From Odoribacter sp. UBA944 (lineage in GTDB: Bacteria > Bacteroidota > Bacteroidia > Bacteroidales > Marinifilaceae), in the NCBI GenBank assembly GCA_002293375.1, contig DBDA01000012.1:222-42827 (forward strand): a DNA stretch of 42,606 bases. Direction: 5' to 3'. The notes under the pieces are model-generated. The model saw only the letters and a program-made list of their open reading frames with translations, searched no databases and was not told the DNA's origin. Position 1 is the stretch's first letter, and each line of letters begins with the position of its first letter. Below are positions 7,843 to 14,748 of this stretch, one piece after another. The position numbers were made by a program, and so were the translations under genes.

Positions 7843-9153
7843 TTATTCGCCGATCAGATCCAAGATCTTCTCTTCATCAAATTGTACCCTCAGTTTTTTT
7901 GCGACGATCATACCCTCGGGATCGATAAGGAAAGTAGTGGGATAGCCGGTTATTCCATACGCCTCAACCAATTTATTGATGTCATCGGAGAGAATTTGAG
8001 GCCAAACGATGCCGTTTTTCTCGATCACCCCTGTCAGATCCTGGCGTCCACTCTCTCCCACAATCCCCACAATCTCGAAACGAGACCGGTCTGTTTTAGA
8101 ATACAACTCTTTCATATACGGGAAATCCTCTATACAAGGCCCGCACCAGGTCGACCAAAAATCGACCAATACATATTTTCCCTTCAAACTATCGGACGAA
8201 ACAGGCGCTTTGGTCGTAAAATCCTCTCCTTCAAAGGGACGTAATCTGTATCCTTTCTGCGTAGAGAATAGTTCCGCTTTGGGCTTTCCAATCTTCTCCA
8301 GCACGAGTACATTTTTACCCATATCAACCCCGACGATCTTCAAAACCTCGTCTTCGATTTCAATATACTCTCCTTTTTGGTTCACACCTTCTCCCCATAA
8401 TTCCACCTTCGGGTCGGCTGGCATCAAAGCGATTCTCGGATCTTGGTAAGATACATTTTCGGAACCCGAGCCTGAGCTGATAGCTATTTCCTGTCCCTTA
8501 TAACTTGCCGTCGCATATTGGACAAAGTTAGCCCACCACATATCATCGCCTTTCACAACGAAAAGCAGGGGGGCGATTGAAACCGTTTGACCGCGAACAA
8601 ACCTCTCTAAAGAAACCCGGACGGCATGTGCCTGTACCAACGAATCTCTATTCTCAATCGTCCAAAAATCCATCATGCTGATGGGAGTCAGCAACGCATC
8701 GTCACTAAGGTCGAGATTGCCGTTGGCGTCAACTGCAAATTTAACGGCGCCGTCGGCATCTTCCCCATAGACAAAGGCAATCTGGCTTTTTACAGGAGTT
8801 TTTGAAAGAGCGGTCGTGTCCGGCGTCCAGTTCCACGAGTTTTGCAAACTCTTATAAAACTCCTTTGAGATATTACCCGAGTGGTAGCTCTGATAGACGA
8901 TCTGATGCATATTTGCCGTTATGCTGCCCAACTGCACATTAATAAGCCCATCCGGAAATTTCGATACTTTCGGGAATGCCCTGTACCACGGACTACCTGC
9001 GTCGTGGGCCGGTGCAATTCCTGCAAATGCCGGTTGGAACGGACCGTATCCGTCATGCATGGTCAGGGGCAGTTCAATCCTTTCGTCGGTTGAACAGCCC
9101 GCAAGAAGAGTCGCCGCCAACAGGACGGCCAACATGAATTTAATCAATTTCAT
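7843..9153 (-). CDS. TlpA-family thioredoxin-like lipoprotein
   Basis: A 436-residue protein. The ATG at 9153 gives a lipoprotein signal MKLIKFMLAVLLAATLLAGC with C20 as lipidation site; the frame extends 25 codons further upstream without a better signal. Residues about 21-310 form a poorly characterised N-terminal region. It contains a Ca-loop-like stretch, DANGNLDLSDDALL at about 142-155, as often seen in Bacteroidota TlpA-like proteins. The C-terminal domain (about 311-436) is a TlpA/ResA thioredoxin fold with the active site STWCGPC (C337, C340) and the cis-proline segment GITGYPTTFLID. It is probably a periplasm-facing or surface thiol-disulfide reductase; partner unknown. It is transcribed divergently from the DUF2461 gene. 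Confidence 0.85.
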   Translation of the reverse strand: MKLIKFMLAVLLAATLLAGCSTDERIELPLTMHDGYGPFQPAFAGIAPAHDAGSPWYRAFPKVSKFPDGLINVQLGSITANMHQIVYQSYHSGNISKEFYKSLQNSWNWTPDTTALSKTPVKSQIAFVYGEDADGAVKFAVDANGNLDLSDDALLTPISMMDFWTIENRDSLVQAHAVRVSLERFVRGQTVSIAPLLFVVKGDDMWWANFVQYATASYKGQEIAISSGSGSENVSYQDPRIALMPADPKVELWGEGVNQKGEYIEIEDEVLKIVGVDMGKNVLVLEKIGKPKAELFSTQKGYRLRPFEGEDFTTKAPVSSDSLKGKYVLVDFWSTWCGPCIEDFPYMKELYSKTDRSRFEIVGIVGESGRQDLTGVIEKNGIVWPQILSDDINKLVEAYGITGYPTTFLIDPEGMIVAKKLRVQFDEEKILDLIGE

Positions 9154-9214
9154 AGCAAATGAATTTTCAAGTTTAATCAGCGCAAATATTACGGTATAGC
9201 ATACCAGCAGTTCG

Positions 9215-9222
9215 CAAAGATA
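9215..9222 (-). promoter_or_regulatory. -7 element (TATCTTTG) for the TlpA-family gene
   Basis: Read on the minus strand, TATCTTTG is a perfect TAnnTTTG -7 box about 62 bp upstream of the ATG at 9153. No clear -33 TTTG is seen. It forms a 9-bp inverted repeat with the opposing box at 9252-9259 (GCAAAGATA at 9214-9222, TATCTTTGC at 9252-9260). Confidence 0.55.
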
Positions 9223-9251
9223 ATACATTTATGTCCATTTCGTTTTTTTGC

Positions 9252-9259
9252 TATCTTTG
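9252..9259 (+). promoter_or_regulatory. -7 element (TATCTTTG) for the DUF2461 gene
   Basis: TATCTTTG, a perfect match to TAnnTTTG, lies 26 bp before the ATG at 9286. Upstream is T-rich but without a well-placed TTTG. It faces the minus-strand promoter at 9215-9222, forming a compact divergent promoter pair. Confidence 0.6.
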
Positions 9260-9285
9260 CTGGTGTAGAAAATTTTACAATACAC

Positions 9286-9945
9286 ATGCAAGACATCCTC
9301 AAATTCCTGGAAGAACTCCGCGCCAACAACAACCGGGAGTGGTTTGAAACCCACAAAAAGAGATACAAAGCGTTGCAAAACGAATACAACGGGTTCGTCG
9401 AAAGATTGATCGCCGGCATCGCCCGTTTCGATCCTTCGGTAGCCGGACTGACGGTGAAAGAGTGTACCTACCGCATCTACCGGGATGTCCGCTTCAGCCC
9501 GAACAAAGAGCCTTACAAAACCCACATCGGGGCGTACGTCTGTCCGAAAGGGAAAAAATCGGGATATGCAGGGTACTATTTTCACCTGGAACCGGGTTCC
9601 AGTCTGATCACCTCCGGTCTGTACATGCCAGAGCCCAAAGTATTGAAAAGCGTCCGGGAAGACATCGCATTCAACGGAGAACAGTTGACCGGCTGGCTGA
9701 AAAAAGCCGAGGGGTTTGAACTGGTCACAGAAAATTCGCTGAAACGCACCCCGCAGGGATTTCCCGCAGATTCGCCATACGAACGCTACCTGCGCCTGAA
9801 AGACATCTACGTCATCAAATACATGGACGATGCCTCTGTCGCCGCTCCCGATCTGTTAGAGAAAACCCTGAAAAGTTTTGAGAAAACAGTCGGGCTGGTG
9901 CATTGGCTGAACCGGGCCGTTGATTACGCTTACGAAGAGATGTAG
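9286..9945 (+). CDS. DUF2461 family protein (TIGR02453)
   Basis: A 219-residue soluble protein that I recognise as DUF2461 by its start (LKFLEELRANNNREWF), the central RIYRDVRFSPNKEPYKTHIG and the GYYFHLEPGSSLITSGLYMP segment. The family is widespread in bacteria and fungi and has no established biochemical role. There is no signal peptide or membrane segment. The start ATG at 9286 is supported by the -7 element 26 bp upstream. It ends 5 bp before the stop of the convergent HD-domain gene. Confidence 0.85.
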   Translation: MQDILKFLEELRANNNREWFETHKKRYKALQNEYNGFVERLIAGIARFDPSVAGLTVKECTYRIYRDVRFSPNKEPYKTHIGAYVCPKGKKSGYAGYYFHLEPGSSLITSGLYMPEPKVLKSVREDIAFNGEQLTGWLKKAEGFELVTENSLKRTPQGFPADSPYERYLRLKDIYVIKYMDDASVAAPDLLEKTLKSFEKTVGLVHWLNRAVDYAYEEM

Positions 9946-9950
9946 AAACT

Positions 9951-10628
9951 CTACAACAACTTCTGGCCGTTTATCAGCAATGAGAAACGAATATGCAGGA
10001 AATCGGCAGCTTTGCGGCACAACATCATACGTCCCAGAAAGATCTCGAAATAGTCCATCACTGCCGAGAGGCTCGTATCGATCTTCAGTTCCAAAATAAT
10101 GGCGGAACGATCCGCATTGAAGTAAGTTCTGGACTCCTCCGCAGCGTAGTTTACCCGGTCATGGATGTCGAAATCAGACGGATCATCGTTTCGCACCCGG
10201 CTTCTCCGCACGTCTGTCTTGTCCGCCAGGATCAACGCCGCCGCCATCGGGCTGATGGCCGCTGCCGTTCCCTCGTCGTGGTTCCCGATCGCGCTGATTA
10301 TCTGTACGATCTCATCGGTCGCCATACCCATTTTCTCCAACAGGCGCACTGCCAGAACGGCCCCGGTCTGCGCATGGCCGATCCGGTTGACCGCATTGCC
10401 GATGTCGTGCATGTAGCCGGCAATCCTGGCCAGTTCCGCTTCCCGCTTGGGATAGCCAAGGGTCAACAGAATGTGTTCGGCGACTTCCGCTGTTTTTACC
10501 ACGTGCGGAAGGTAGTGTTCCGTAAATCCCAACGCCCCCAGCGTCCGATCGGCCTGGGTAATATAACTCTTGATATCTTCGTCCTGACGGACATCCTCGA
10601 ATGTCACTAAGCGGGTCCCTGTTTGCAT
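9951..10628 (-). CDS. HD-domain phosphohydrolase
   Basis: A 225-residue protein. The ATG at 10628 is chosen because the upstream gene ends at 10636, only 7 bp earlier, and because the HD domain then starts near the N-terminus; the open frame upstream overlaps that gene. HD signature residues are H42 (LPHVVKTAEVAEHIL), H74-D75 (GYMHDIGNAV), H85 (IGHAQTG) and H117-D118 (IGNHDEGTAA), with a further Asp in ALILADKTDVRRSRVR. The order resembles HD-type metal-dependent nucleotide or cyclic-nucleotide phosphohydrolases. It is paired in an operon with a DNA glycosylase, which makes nucleotide or DNA maintenance plausible. The substrate is unknown. Confidence 0.82.
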   Translation of the reverse strand: MQTGTRLVTFEDVRQDEDIKSYITQADRTLGALGFTEHYLPHVVKTAEVAEHILLTLGYPKREAELARIAGYMHDIGNAVNRIGHAQTGAVLAVRLLEKMGMATDEIVQIISAIGNHDEGTAAAISPMAAALILADKTDVRRSRVRNDDPSDFDIHDRVNYAAEESRTYFNADRSAIILELKIDTSLSAVMDYFEIFLGRMMLCRKAADFLHIRFSLLINGQKLL

Positions 10629-10635
10629 GATCGGA

Positions 10636-11250
10636 TTATAAACTGGTATCAGTAAATGAAGATGTAAAGATACCGATTTGCCGGAACATTTCTGCATACA
10701 CGGCCGCTTTTTCTTCCAAAGGTTTAGGATAAGCCCGCGAAGAAGAGGGCATCCGGTAGAGGCGCAACGGACGCCTATCATAAACAAAATCCGAATATCC
10801 GCCCACCGGAGGCGCAGTAGCGTTCGTCAATCCCAGCAAAATATCCGTCGCCTTTTCTCCCGTTGTCACAATAAAACGGCACAACGGCAGCTCCGGCAAC
10901 ACCTCCTCCAAAGAGAGCGTCTCCACAACCTGCAGAAATCTATCCGAAGCATTTCCCTTTTGCCGAATCACCTCCCTTGCCGTATCCGAAATGGCGATCC
11001 CTCTCTCTGTTAGAAACTCCCGGATCTTCTCTTCCCGGAATCCCTTGCGATCCGCCGTTAGGAAATGATCCCGGTCCCGGAAAAACACTACCCCGAAGAT
11101 CCGCCACATGTCGTTTTGCAGATTGGGGTAATAAAACTCCATTTTCCATCGGTTACGGGCAGGAGGAAAACTGCCCAGCATCAACAGCCGCGCTCCGACA
11201 GGGAAAAAAGGAGGCAAGGGGTGTTTTTCTATGTTTTGGTTATCTTGCAT
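10636..11250 (-). CDS. uracil-DNA glycosylase superfamily protein (HDG/MUG-like)
   Basis: A 204-residue protein of the UDG superfamily. Motif I is LLMLGSFPPARNRW at about 22-35, followed by FYYPNLQNDMWRIFG (39-53), the arrangement of mismatch-specific and hypoxanthine-DNA glycosylases (family 2/6) where the segment usually reads YYxxPxNxFW. The C-terminal loop RMPSSSRAYPKPLEEKAAVY matches the second DNA-contact loop (PSxSPAN type). It presumably excises deaminated bases (uracil, hypoxanthine); which one cannot be decided without alignment. It is followed after 7 bp by the HD phosphohydrolase. The start at 11250 overlaps the region used as promoter by the divergent GNAT gene. Confidence 0.75.
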   Translation of the reverse strand: MQDNQNIEKHPLPPFFPVGARLLMLGSFPPARNRWKMEFYYPNLQNDMWRIFGVVFFRDRDHFLTADRKGFREEKIREFLTERGIAISDTAREVIRQKGNASDRFLQVVETLSLEEVLPELPLCRFIVTTGEKATDILLGLTNATAPPVGGYSDFVYDRRPLRLYRMPSSSRAYPKPLEEKAAVYAEMFRQIGIFTSSFTDTSL

Positions 11251-11266
11251 TTCCCGATTATCTTTG
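11235..11266 (+). promoter_or_regulatory. Bacteroides-type promoter for the GNAT gene
   Basis: TTTG (11235-11238), a 20-bp spacer and TATCTTTG (11259-11266) match the -33/-7 consensus exactly. The gene starts at 11339, giving a leader of about 65-70 nt. The -33 part overlaps the first codons of the divergent glycosylase gene. Confidence 0.8.
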
Positions 11267-11338
11267 TTTTAACTATTTTGTGAACCCTGCCGGTAAAAAG
11301 GCAGTATAACCACCCAACACCACTATTTATCAATTAAG

Positions 11339-11623
11339 ATGGAACAGTACAAAATCACACACCACCCCGACAGGAACCGTTTCGAAACGGAGGTAGACGG
11401 ATTTACCGGCTACGTCGAATACGAATTGGACGGTGACGATCTCTACCTGACACACACCGTTGTGGACAGCCCCATCGAAGGCCGGGGAGTCGGCAGCGCC
11501 TTGGTGAAAAACTGCTTTGAATACGCCCGGCAACACCAGCTGAATGTCGTTCCGGTCTGCGCCTATTCGGTCGTTTGGGTAAAAAGGCATCCGGAATACA
11601 GCTCCCTGATTATCCGTCCTTAG
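11339..11623 (+). CDS. small GNAT-family N-acetyltransferase (COG2388 type)
   Basis: A 94-residue protein. This is the short single-domain GNAT type with the acetyl-CoA loop GRGVGSALVKNCFEYARQ at 48-65 and the C-terminal VVPVCAYSVVWVKRHPEYSSL. Such mini-GNATs (YjdJ/COG2388 and human GTLF3B-like) have no agreed substrate. A consensus promoter lies just upstream. It converges on the fucosidase gene, with only 20 bp between the stops, and its stop codon lies inside a 16-nt motif that recurs elsewhere in the window. Confidence 0.85.
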   Translation: MEQYKITHHPDRNRFETEVDGFTGYVEYELDGDDLYLTHTVVDSPIEGRGVGSALVKNCFEYARQHQLNVVPVCAYSVVWVKRHPEYSSLIIRP

Positions 11624-11643
11624 AATCTGTTTAAACCGTACCG

Positions 11644-13041
11644 CTATTTTAAGAAAATTTCGATAACGGGCAGTTCACAGTCCGGCCGTTCCACAGGAAG
11701 GCTCAATATCAAATCGTTCTCTCCGGAGGTTTCGGTGGTGCTCCCCCCCTGTTTCGTTTGGGTCCGGAATCGCACCTCCGAGCCGTCCTGCAACAGTTGC
11801 GCGTATTCGATCTTTCCGCGATAACCGGGCAGGTGCAGCGACTTGAACGGCCACTCCACCACGTGGATATACAAACGGTTCTTCTCCGGATTGTAGGTCA
11901 GAAAACAATTCTGGGGGACAGCATACTCTGCCGGCGCCTGCGTGCAACCATACACCGACCGGCTGTTGAACGCCATCCAGTTACCGATGCCTTCCAACCG
12001 TTCATTGGCCCGGCGGTCAAAATTACCCCGGGCGGTCGGCCCTACGTTCAGCAACAGATTTCCCCCTTTACTCACCGTCTCCACCAGCATAACGATCAAC
12101 TGGTGTACGCTTTTCCAGGTATATTCGTCCCGGTGGTATCCCCAGGAACCGGAGAAGGTCTGGCAGGTTTCCCAGGGAACCCGTTCGCCGTCCACCGTCG
12201 GCCACGTTTGCGGCATAAACTGTTCCGGCGTCACAAAATCCCAGCCCCAATCGGTATGGTCCAACCCCATCCGGTTATCGACAATAATCTCGGGTTGCAA
12301 TTGGCGGGCCAGCTTCAACAGGCCTTCCGCATCCCAATCTTCGTGCCCTTTTCCGTTCTCTCCCGGATAAGAGTAATCCATAAACAACTCGTCTATCTGT
12401 CCGTATTGTGTCAACAATTCGGTCAACTGGTCCTTCATAAAGCGGCGGTACCTATCCATGTCCCGTTTTTTATTAGCCTCGTCCAACTCTGCCTTCTCTT
12501 CCGGTCCGTTGGGATGCAGGCGGTCGTACGTAAAGTCCGGATGATGCCAGTCGATCAGCGAGTAGTAAAACCCGATCCGGATCCCCTCCGCCCGAAACGC
12601 CTCTACCAACGGTTTGATCAAGTCCTTCCCGTAGGGGGTGTTTGTTACCTTAAAATCGGTGTATTTGGTGTCCCACAAACAAAATCCGTCGTGGTGTTTG
12701 GTAGTAATGACCACATATTTCATGCCCGCCTTTTTAGCCTGGGCAGCCCACTCTTTGGGATGGTACATATCCGGATCAAAGCGGTCGAAATATTTCTGAT
12801 AGTCCGCATCCGAAATATTTTCATACCGCTTCACCCATTCGTGGCGGGCCGGCAGGGCATAAATACCCCAGTGGATGAACAGACCGAAGCGGTCATGTGT
12901 CCACCATGCCATTCGTTTCTCTTTTTGTTCCGGAGTCTCTTTAGCCCAGGATGGCCGGTTGTTTTGAGCCTGTGTACCGTTAAACAGGAGCAGGGAGACG
13001 ATCGTCCCCGACAGAAATAGGAATTTGTTTACAGTGATCAT
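11644..13041 (-). CDS. GH29 alpha-L-fucosidase, secreted
   Basis: A 465-residue protein. The ATG at 13041 yields a type I signal peptide (FLFLSGTIVSLLLFNGTQAQ ends at residue 26); the extra 29 codons upstream give no better signal. GH29 hallmarks are FGLFIHWGIYALPARHEWV (52-70), the His pair in VITTKHHDGFCLWDTKYTDF (111-130), IGFYYSLIDWHHPDF (156-170) and QYGQIDELFMDYSYPG, where D222 is the likely nucleophile. The enzyme releases alpha-L-fucose from glycans in the periplasm. With the GH109 lipoprotein nearby it suggests growth on fucosylated, GalNAc-capped host glycans, although the two are not one operon. Linkage preference (alpha-1,2 versus 1,3/4) cannot be read. Confidence 0.9.
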   Translation of the reverse strand: MITVNKFLFLSGTIVSLLLFNGTQAQNNRPSWAKETPEQKEKRMAWWTHDRFGLFIHWGIYALPARHEWVKRYENISDADYQKYFDRFDPDMYHPKEWAAQAKKAGMKYVVITTKHHDGFCLWDTKYTDFKVTNTPYGKDLIKPLVEAFRAEGIRIGFYYSLIDWHHPDFTYDRLHPNGPEEKAELDEANKKRDMDRYRRFMKDQLTELLTQYGQIDELFMDYSYPGENGKGHEDWDAEGLLKLARQLQPEIIVDNRMGLDHTDWGWDFVTPEQFMPQTWPTVDGERVPWETCQTFSGSWGYHRDEYTWKSVHQLIVMLVETVSKGGNLLLNVGPTARGNFDRRANERLEGIGNWMAFNSRSVYGCTQAPAEYAVPQNCFLTYNPEKNRLYIHVVEWPFKSLHLPGYRGKIEYAQLLQDGSEVRFRTQTKQGGSTTETSGENDLILSLPVERPDCELPVIEIFLK

Positions 13042-13154
13042 AATATCTTCGAAATAATTTTGGCTCCTAAAATAGGAAATTATTTCGGATACACCCGTAA
13101 AGCAATTATTTTTTATTTTCCAACGCAAATATCGTGCAAATTCCCGGCAGGCAA

Positions 13155-13340
13155 CTACCGGTAATGCTTTGCCAATTCATGGCCGCACTCGCCGCACAAT
13201 TGCGGGTCGATCCAGACGCTGCACCGGCTGTTCGGATGCTCGTCCCTGTCCTTGCTGCAATCCCTGCAATCGGATGAATCTTGTTTTTTGAAACCCAGGC
13301 ACTTTTCACCCTCGTGCCTACATTGGAAGCATTTTCCCAC
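13155..13340 (-). CDS. small Cys-rich protein, putative zinc-binding
   Basis: A 61-codon frame starting with GTG at 13340; an in-frame stop lies just upstream and there is no ATG alternative. The product has nine Cys, including CFQC, CRDC and CGEC pairs, plus HPNSRC and CGHELAKHYR, a pattern that looks like a structural zinc ribbon rather than chance. The competing 80-residue frame has no recognisable pattern and needs a TTG start. It begins 27 bp after the stop of the sigma-factor gene, so the two may be co-transcribed. I do not recognise a named family; function unknown. Confidence 0.55.
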   Translation of the reverse strand: MGKCFQCRHEGEKCLGFKKQDSSDCRDCSKDRDEHPNSRCSVWIDPQLCGECGHELAKHYR

Positions 13341-13367
13341 AACAACAAAATTTTTAGGTTATTACAT

Positions 13368-14237
13368 TTACAAATAGACCTTCAACCGCTTCATAACATG
13401 AACCTCTTTCAGTTTCCGGATAGCTTTGGACTTTACCTGCCGCACCCGTTCACTGGTCAATTGCAACCGGGCGCCGATCTCCTCCAGAGACATGGCTATA
13501 TAGCCGTTCAAGCCATAGTACATGCTGATGATGCTGGCTTCCCGTTCCGTCAGGATAGCGAGGGAACGCCGGATATCGGTACGCAATGAATCCTGGTTCA
13601 TCTGCACTTCCGAAGCCGGAACAGCTTCATCTTCGGATATGTAAATATCGTACATGGTGATCGGCTCTTCACCGCTCCCGACCGGGGCATCCATCGATAC
13701 CGGACGAGGGGCGATCTTCATGTTCTCCTTCACATCTTCCGGCGACACATCCATCACCTCGGCGATCTCCTCGGCCGTTGGTTCCCGCTGGTATTTTTGC
13801 TCCAGCACCGTATAACATTTATTGACCTTGTTGATGGTACTGATCTTGTTCAGCGGCAATCGGATCAGGCGGGCATTCTCGGCAATGGCCTGTAAGATCG
13901 ACTGCCGGATCCACCAAACCGCATAGGAGATAAACTTGAATCCCTTGGTTTCATCGAAACACTCCGCAGCTTTGATCAATCCCAGATTCCCTTCGTTGAT
14001 CAGATCTCCGAGCGTAAGCCCCTGGTTCTGGTACTGTTTGGCAACCGAAACGACAAAGCGTAAGTTACTCAATACCAAACGTTCCTTGGCCATCTGATCT
14101 CCGTTTTTACTCTGTTTGGCCAAGTCCACCTCCTCGTCCGGGGAGAGTACACGGATCTTGCCGATTTCCTGCAGATACTTCTCTATGGAGTAGGAATCTC
14201 TTCCCGTGATCTGTTTTGTTATTTTCAGTTGTCTCAT
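13368..14237 (-). CDS. RpoD-like (group 1/2) sigma-70 factor, probably a paralog of the housekeeping sigma
   Basis: A 289-residue protein; the start at 14237 (MRQLKITKQ) is the same opening as Bacteroides RpoD, whereas the longer frame adds 46 unrelated codons. It has no region 1.1. Region 1.2 is at 17-50, and region 2 is highly conserved (LRFVVSVAKQYQNQG; FKFISYAVWWIRQSILQ at 100-116), so the -7 box should be read as by RpoD. Region 4.2 is SLEEIGARLQLTSERVRQVK, where the housekeeping factor usually has TLEEIGDKFGLTRERVRQIK, and the linker (VSMDAPVGSGEEPITMYDI) also diverges. From memory of the family I judge it a second, primary-like sigma. It lies upstream of a Cys-rich mini-gene. Confidence 0.85.
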   Translation of the reverse strand: MRQLKITKQITGRDSYSIEKYLQEIGKIRVLSPDEEVDLAKQSKNGDQMAKERLVLSNLRFVVSVAKQYQNQGLTLGDLINEGNLGLIKAAECFDETKGFKFISYAVWWIRQSILQAIAENARLIRLPLNKISTINKVNKCYTVLEQKYQREPTAEEIAEVMDVSPEDVKENMKIAPRPVSMDAPVGSGEEPITMYDIYISEDEAVPASEVQMNQDSLRTDIRRSLAILTEREASIISMYYGLNGYIAMSLEEIGARLQLTSERVRQVKSKAIRKLKEVHVMKRLKVYL

Positions 14238-14419
14238 ATAAAAAGAATAAATAGTTGTGCACCGGATTATTTTAGCCGCACCCAACTCCAACATACCAAA
14301 ATCAAAGGGTGTTTTTGCTGACTGATACGCCTGAAAATTTAAAATGTTACAAAAAAGAAGAAAAAAAATAGACATTATCCGGCCGAAAAAAGGAAAAGAG
14401 GGGAAAAAAGAGATTTTTT

Positions 14420-14450
14420 TTTGTGGTAAGAAAAAATATAGCTAATTTTG
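14420..14450 (+). promoter_or_regulatory. Bacteroides-type promoter for rpmH
   Basis: TTTG (14420-14423), a 19-bp spacer and TAATTTTG (14443-14450) match the -33/-7 consensus. The predicted transcript starts near 14456, about 35 nt before the L34 start codon. Confidence 0.8.
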
Positions 14451-14490
14451 CACTCCGAAGTCTGAAAATAATACCCAAAAAATAAATGCG

Positions 14491-14649
14491 ATGAAGCGTA
14501 CATTTCAACCATCGAACAGAAAAAGAAGAAACAAGCACGGTTTCAGAGAAAGAATGTCTACGGTAGGCGGCAGAGCCGTTTTGGCCAAAAGAAGGGCTAA
14601 GGGGAGAAAAAAGTTGACAGTTTCCGATGAACACAGGCACAAAGCCTGA
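14491..14649 (+). CDS. rpmH: 50S ribosomal protein L34
   Basis: A 52-residue, very basic protein opening MKRTFQPSNRKRRNKHGFR and ending KGRKKLTVSDEHRHKA, unmistakably L34. It is a peripheral large-subunit protein near domain I of 23S rRNA. A consensus promoter lies 40 bp upstream and a hairpin with eight T residues follows the stop, so it is a monocistronic unit. In many bacteria rpmH adjoins rnpA and dnaA; here it stands alone between a sigma-factor gene and an unknown protein. Confidence 0.97.
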   Translation: MKRTFQPSNRKRRNKHGFRERMSTVGGRAVLAKRRAKGRKKLTVSDEHRHKA

Positions 14650-14670
14650 TTCTTGACAGAAATATAAAAG

Positions 14671-14694
14671 AGCTGCTTCCGGGCAGTTTTTTTT
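14671..14694 (+). terminator. intrinsic terminator of rpmH
   Basis: A hairpin with core stem CTGC/GCAG (14673-14676, 14683-14686), an inner T-G wobble and a TCCG tetraloop, is followed directly by an eight-base T run (14687-14694). Confidence 0.75.
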
Positions 14695-14735
14695 ATGCCT
14701 TATTTTTATGCCTTTTTTATTTCTGAATTATCGCG

Positions 14736-14743
14736 TAAATTTG
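14736..14743 (+). promoter_or_regulatory. -7 element (TAAATTTG) very close to a start codon
   Basis: TAAATTTG is a perfect TAnnTTTG box ending only 5 bp before the ATG at 14749. With usual spacing the transcript would begin at or next to that ATG. The upstream region is T-rich but lacks an exact -33 TTTG. Confidence 0.5.
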
Positions 14744-14748
14744 TAGAA

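Noticed and set aside
11758..13020. 420-codon open frame opposite the GH29 fucosidase
   Set aside because: Antisense shadow of a clear GH29 gene, with no recognisable domain.
13106..13348. 80-codon minus-strand frame overlapping the Cys-rich gene
   Set aside because: Needs a TTG start and has no zinc-ribbon spacing or other pattern; the 61-codon frame is more protein-like.
14695..14748. N-terminal extension of the unknown protein
   Set aside because: AT-rich, not protein-like, and contains the promoter box; the rpmH terminator T-run ends directly before it.
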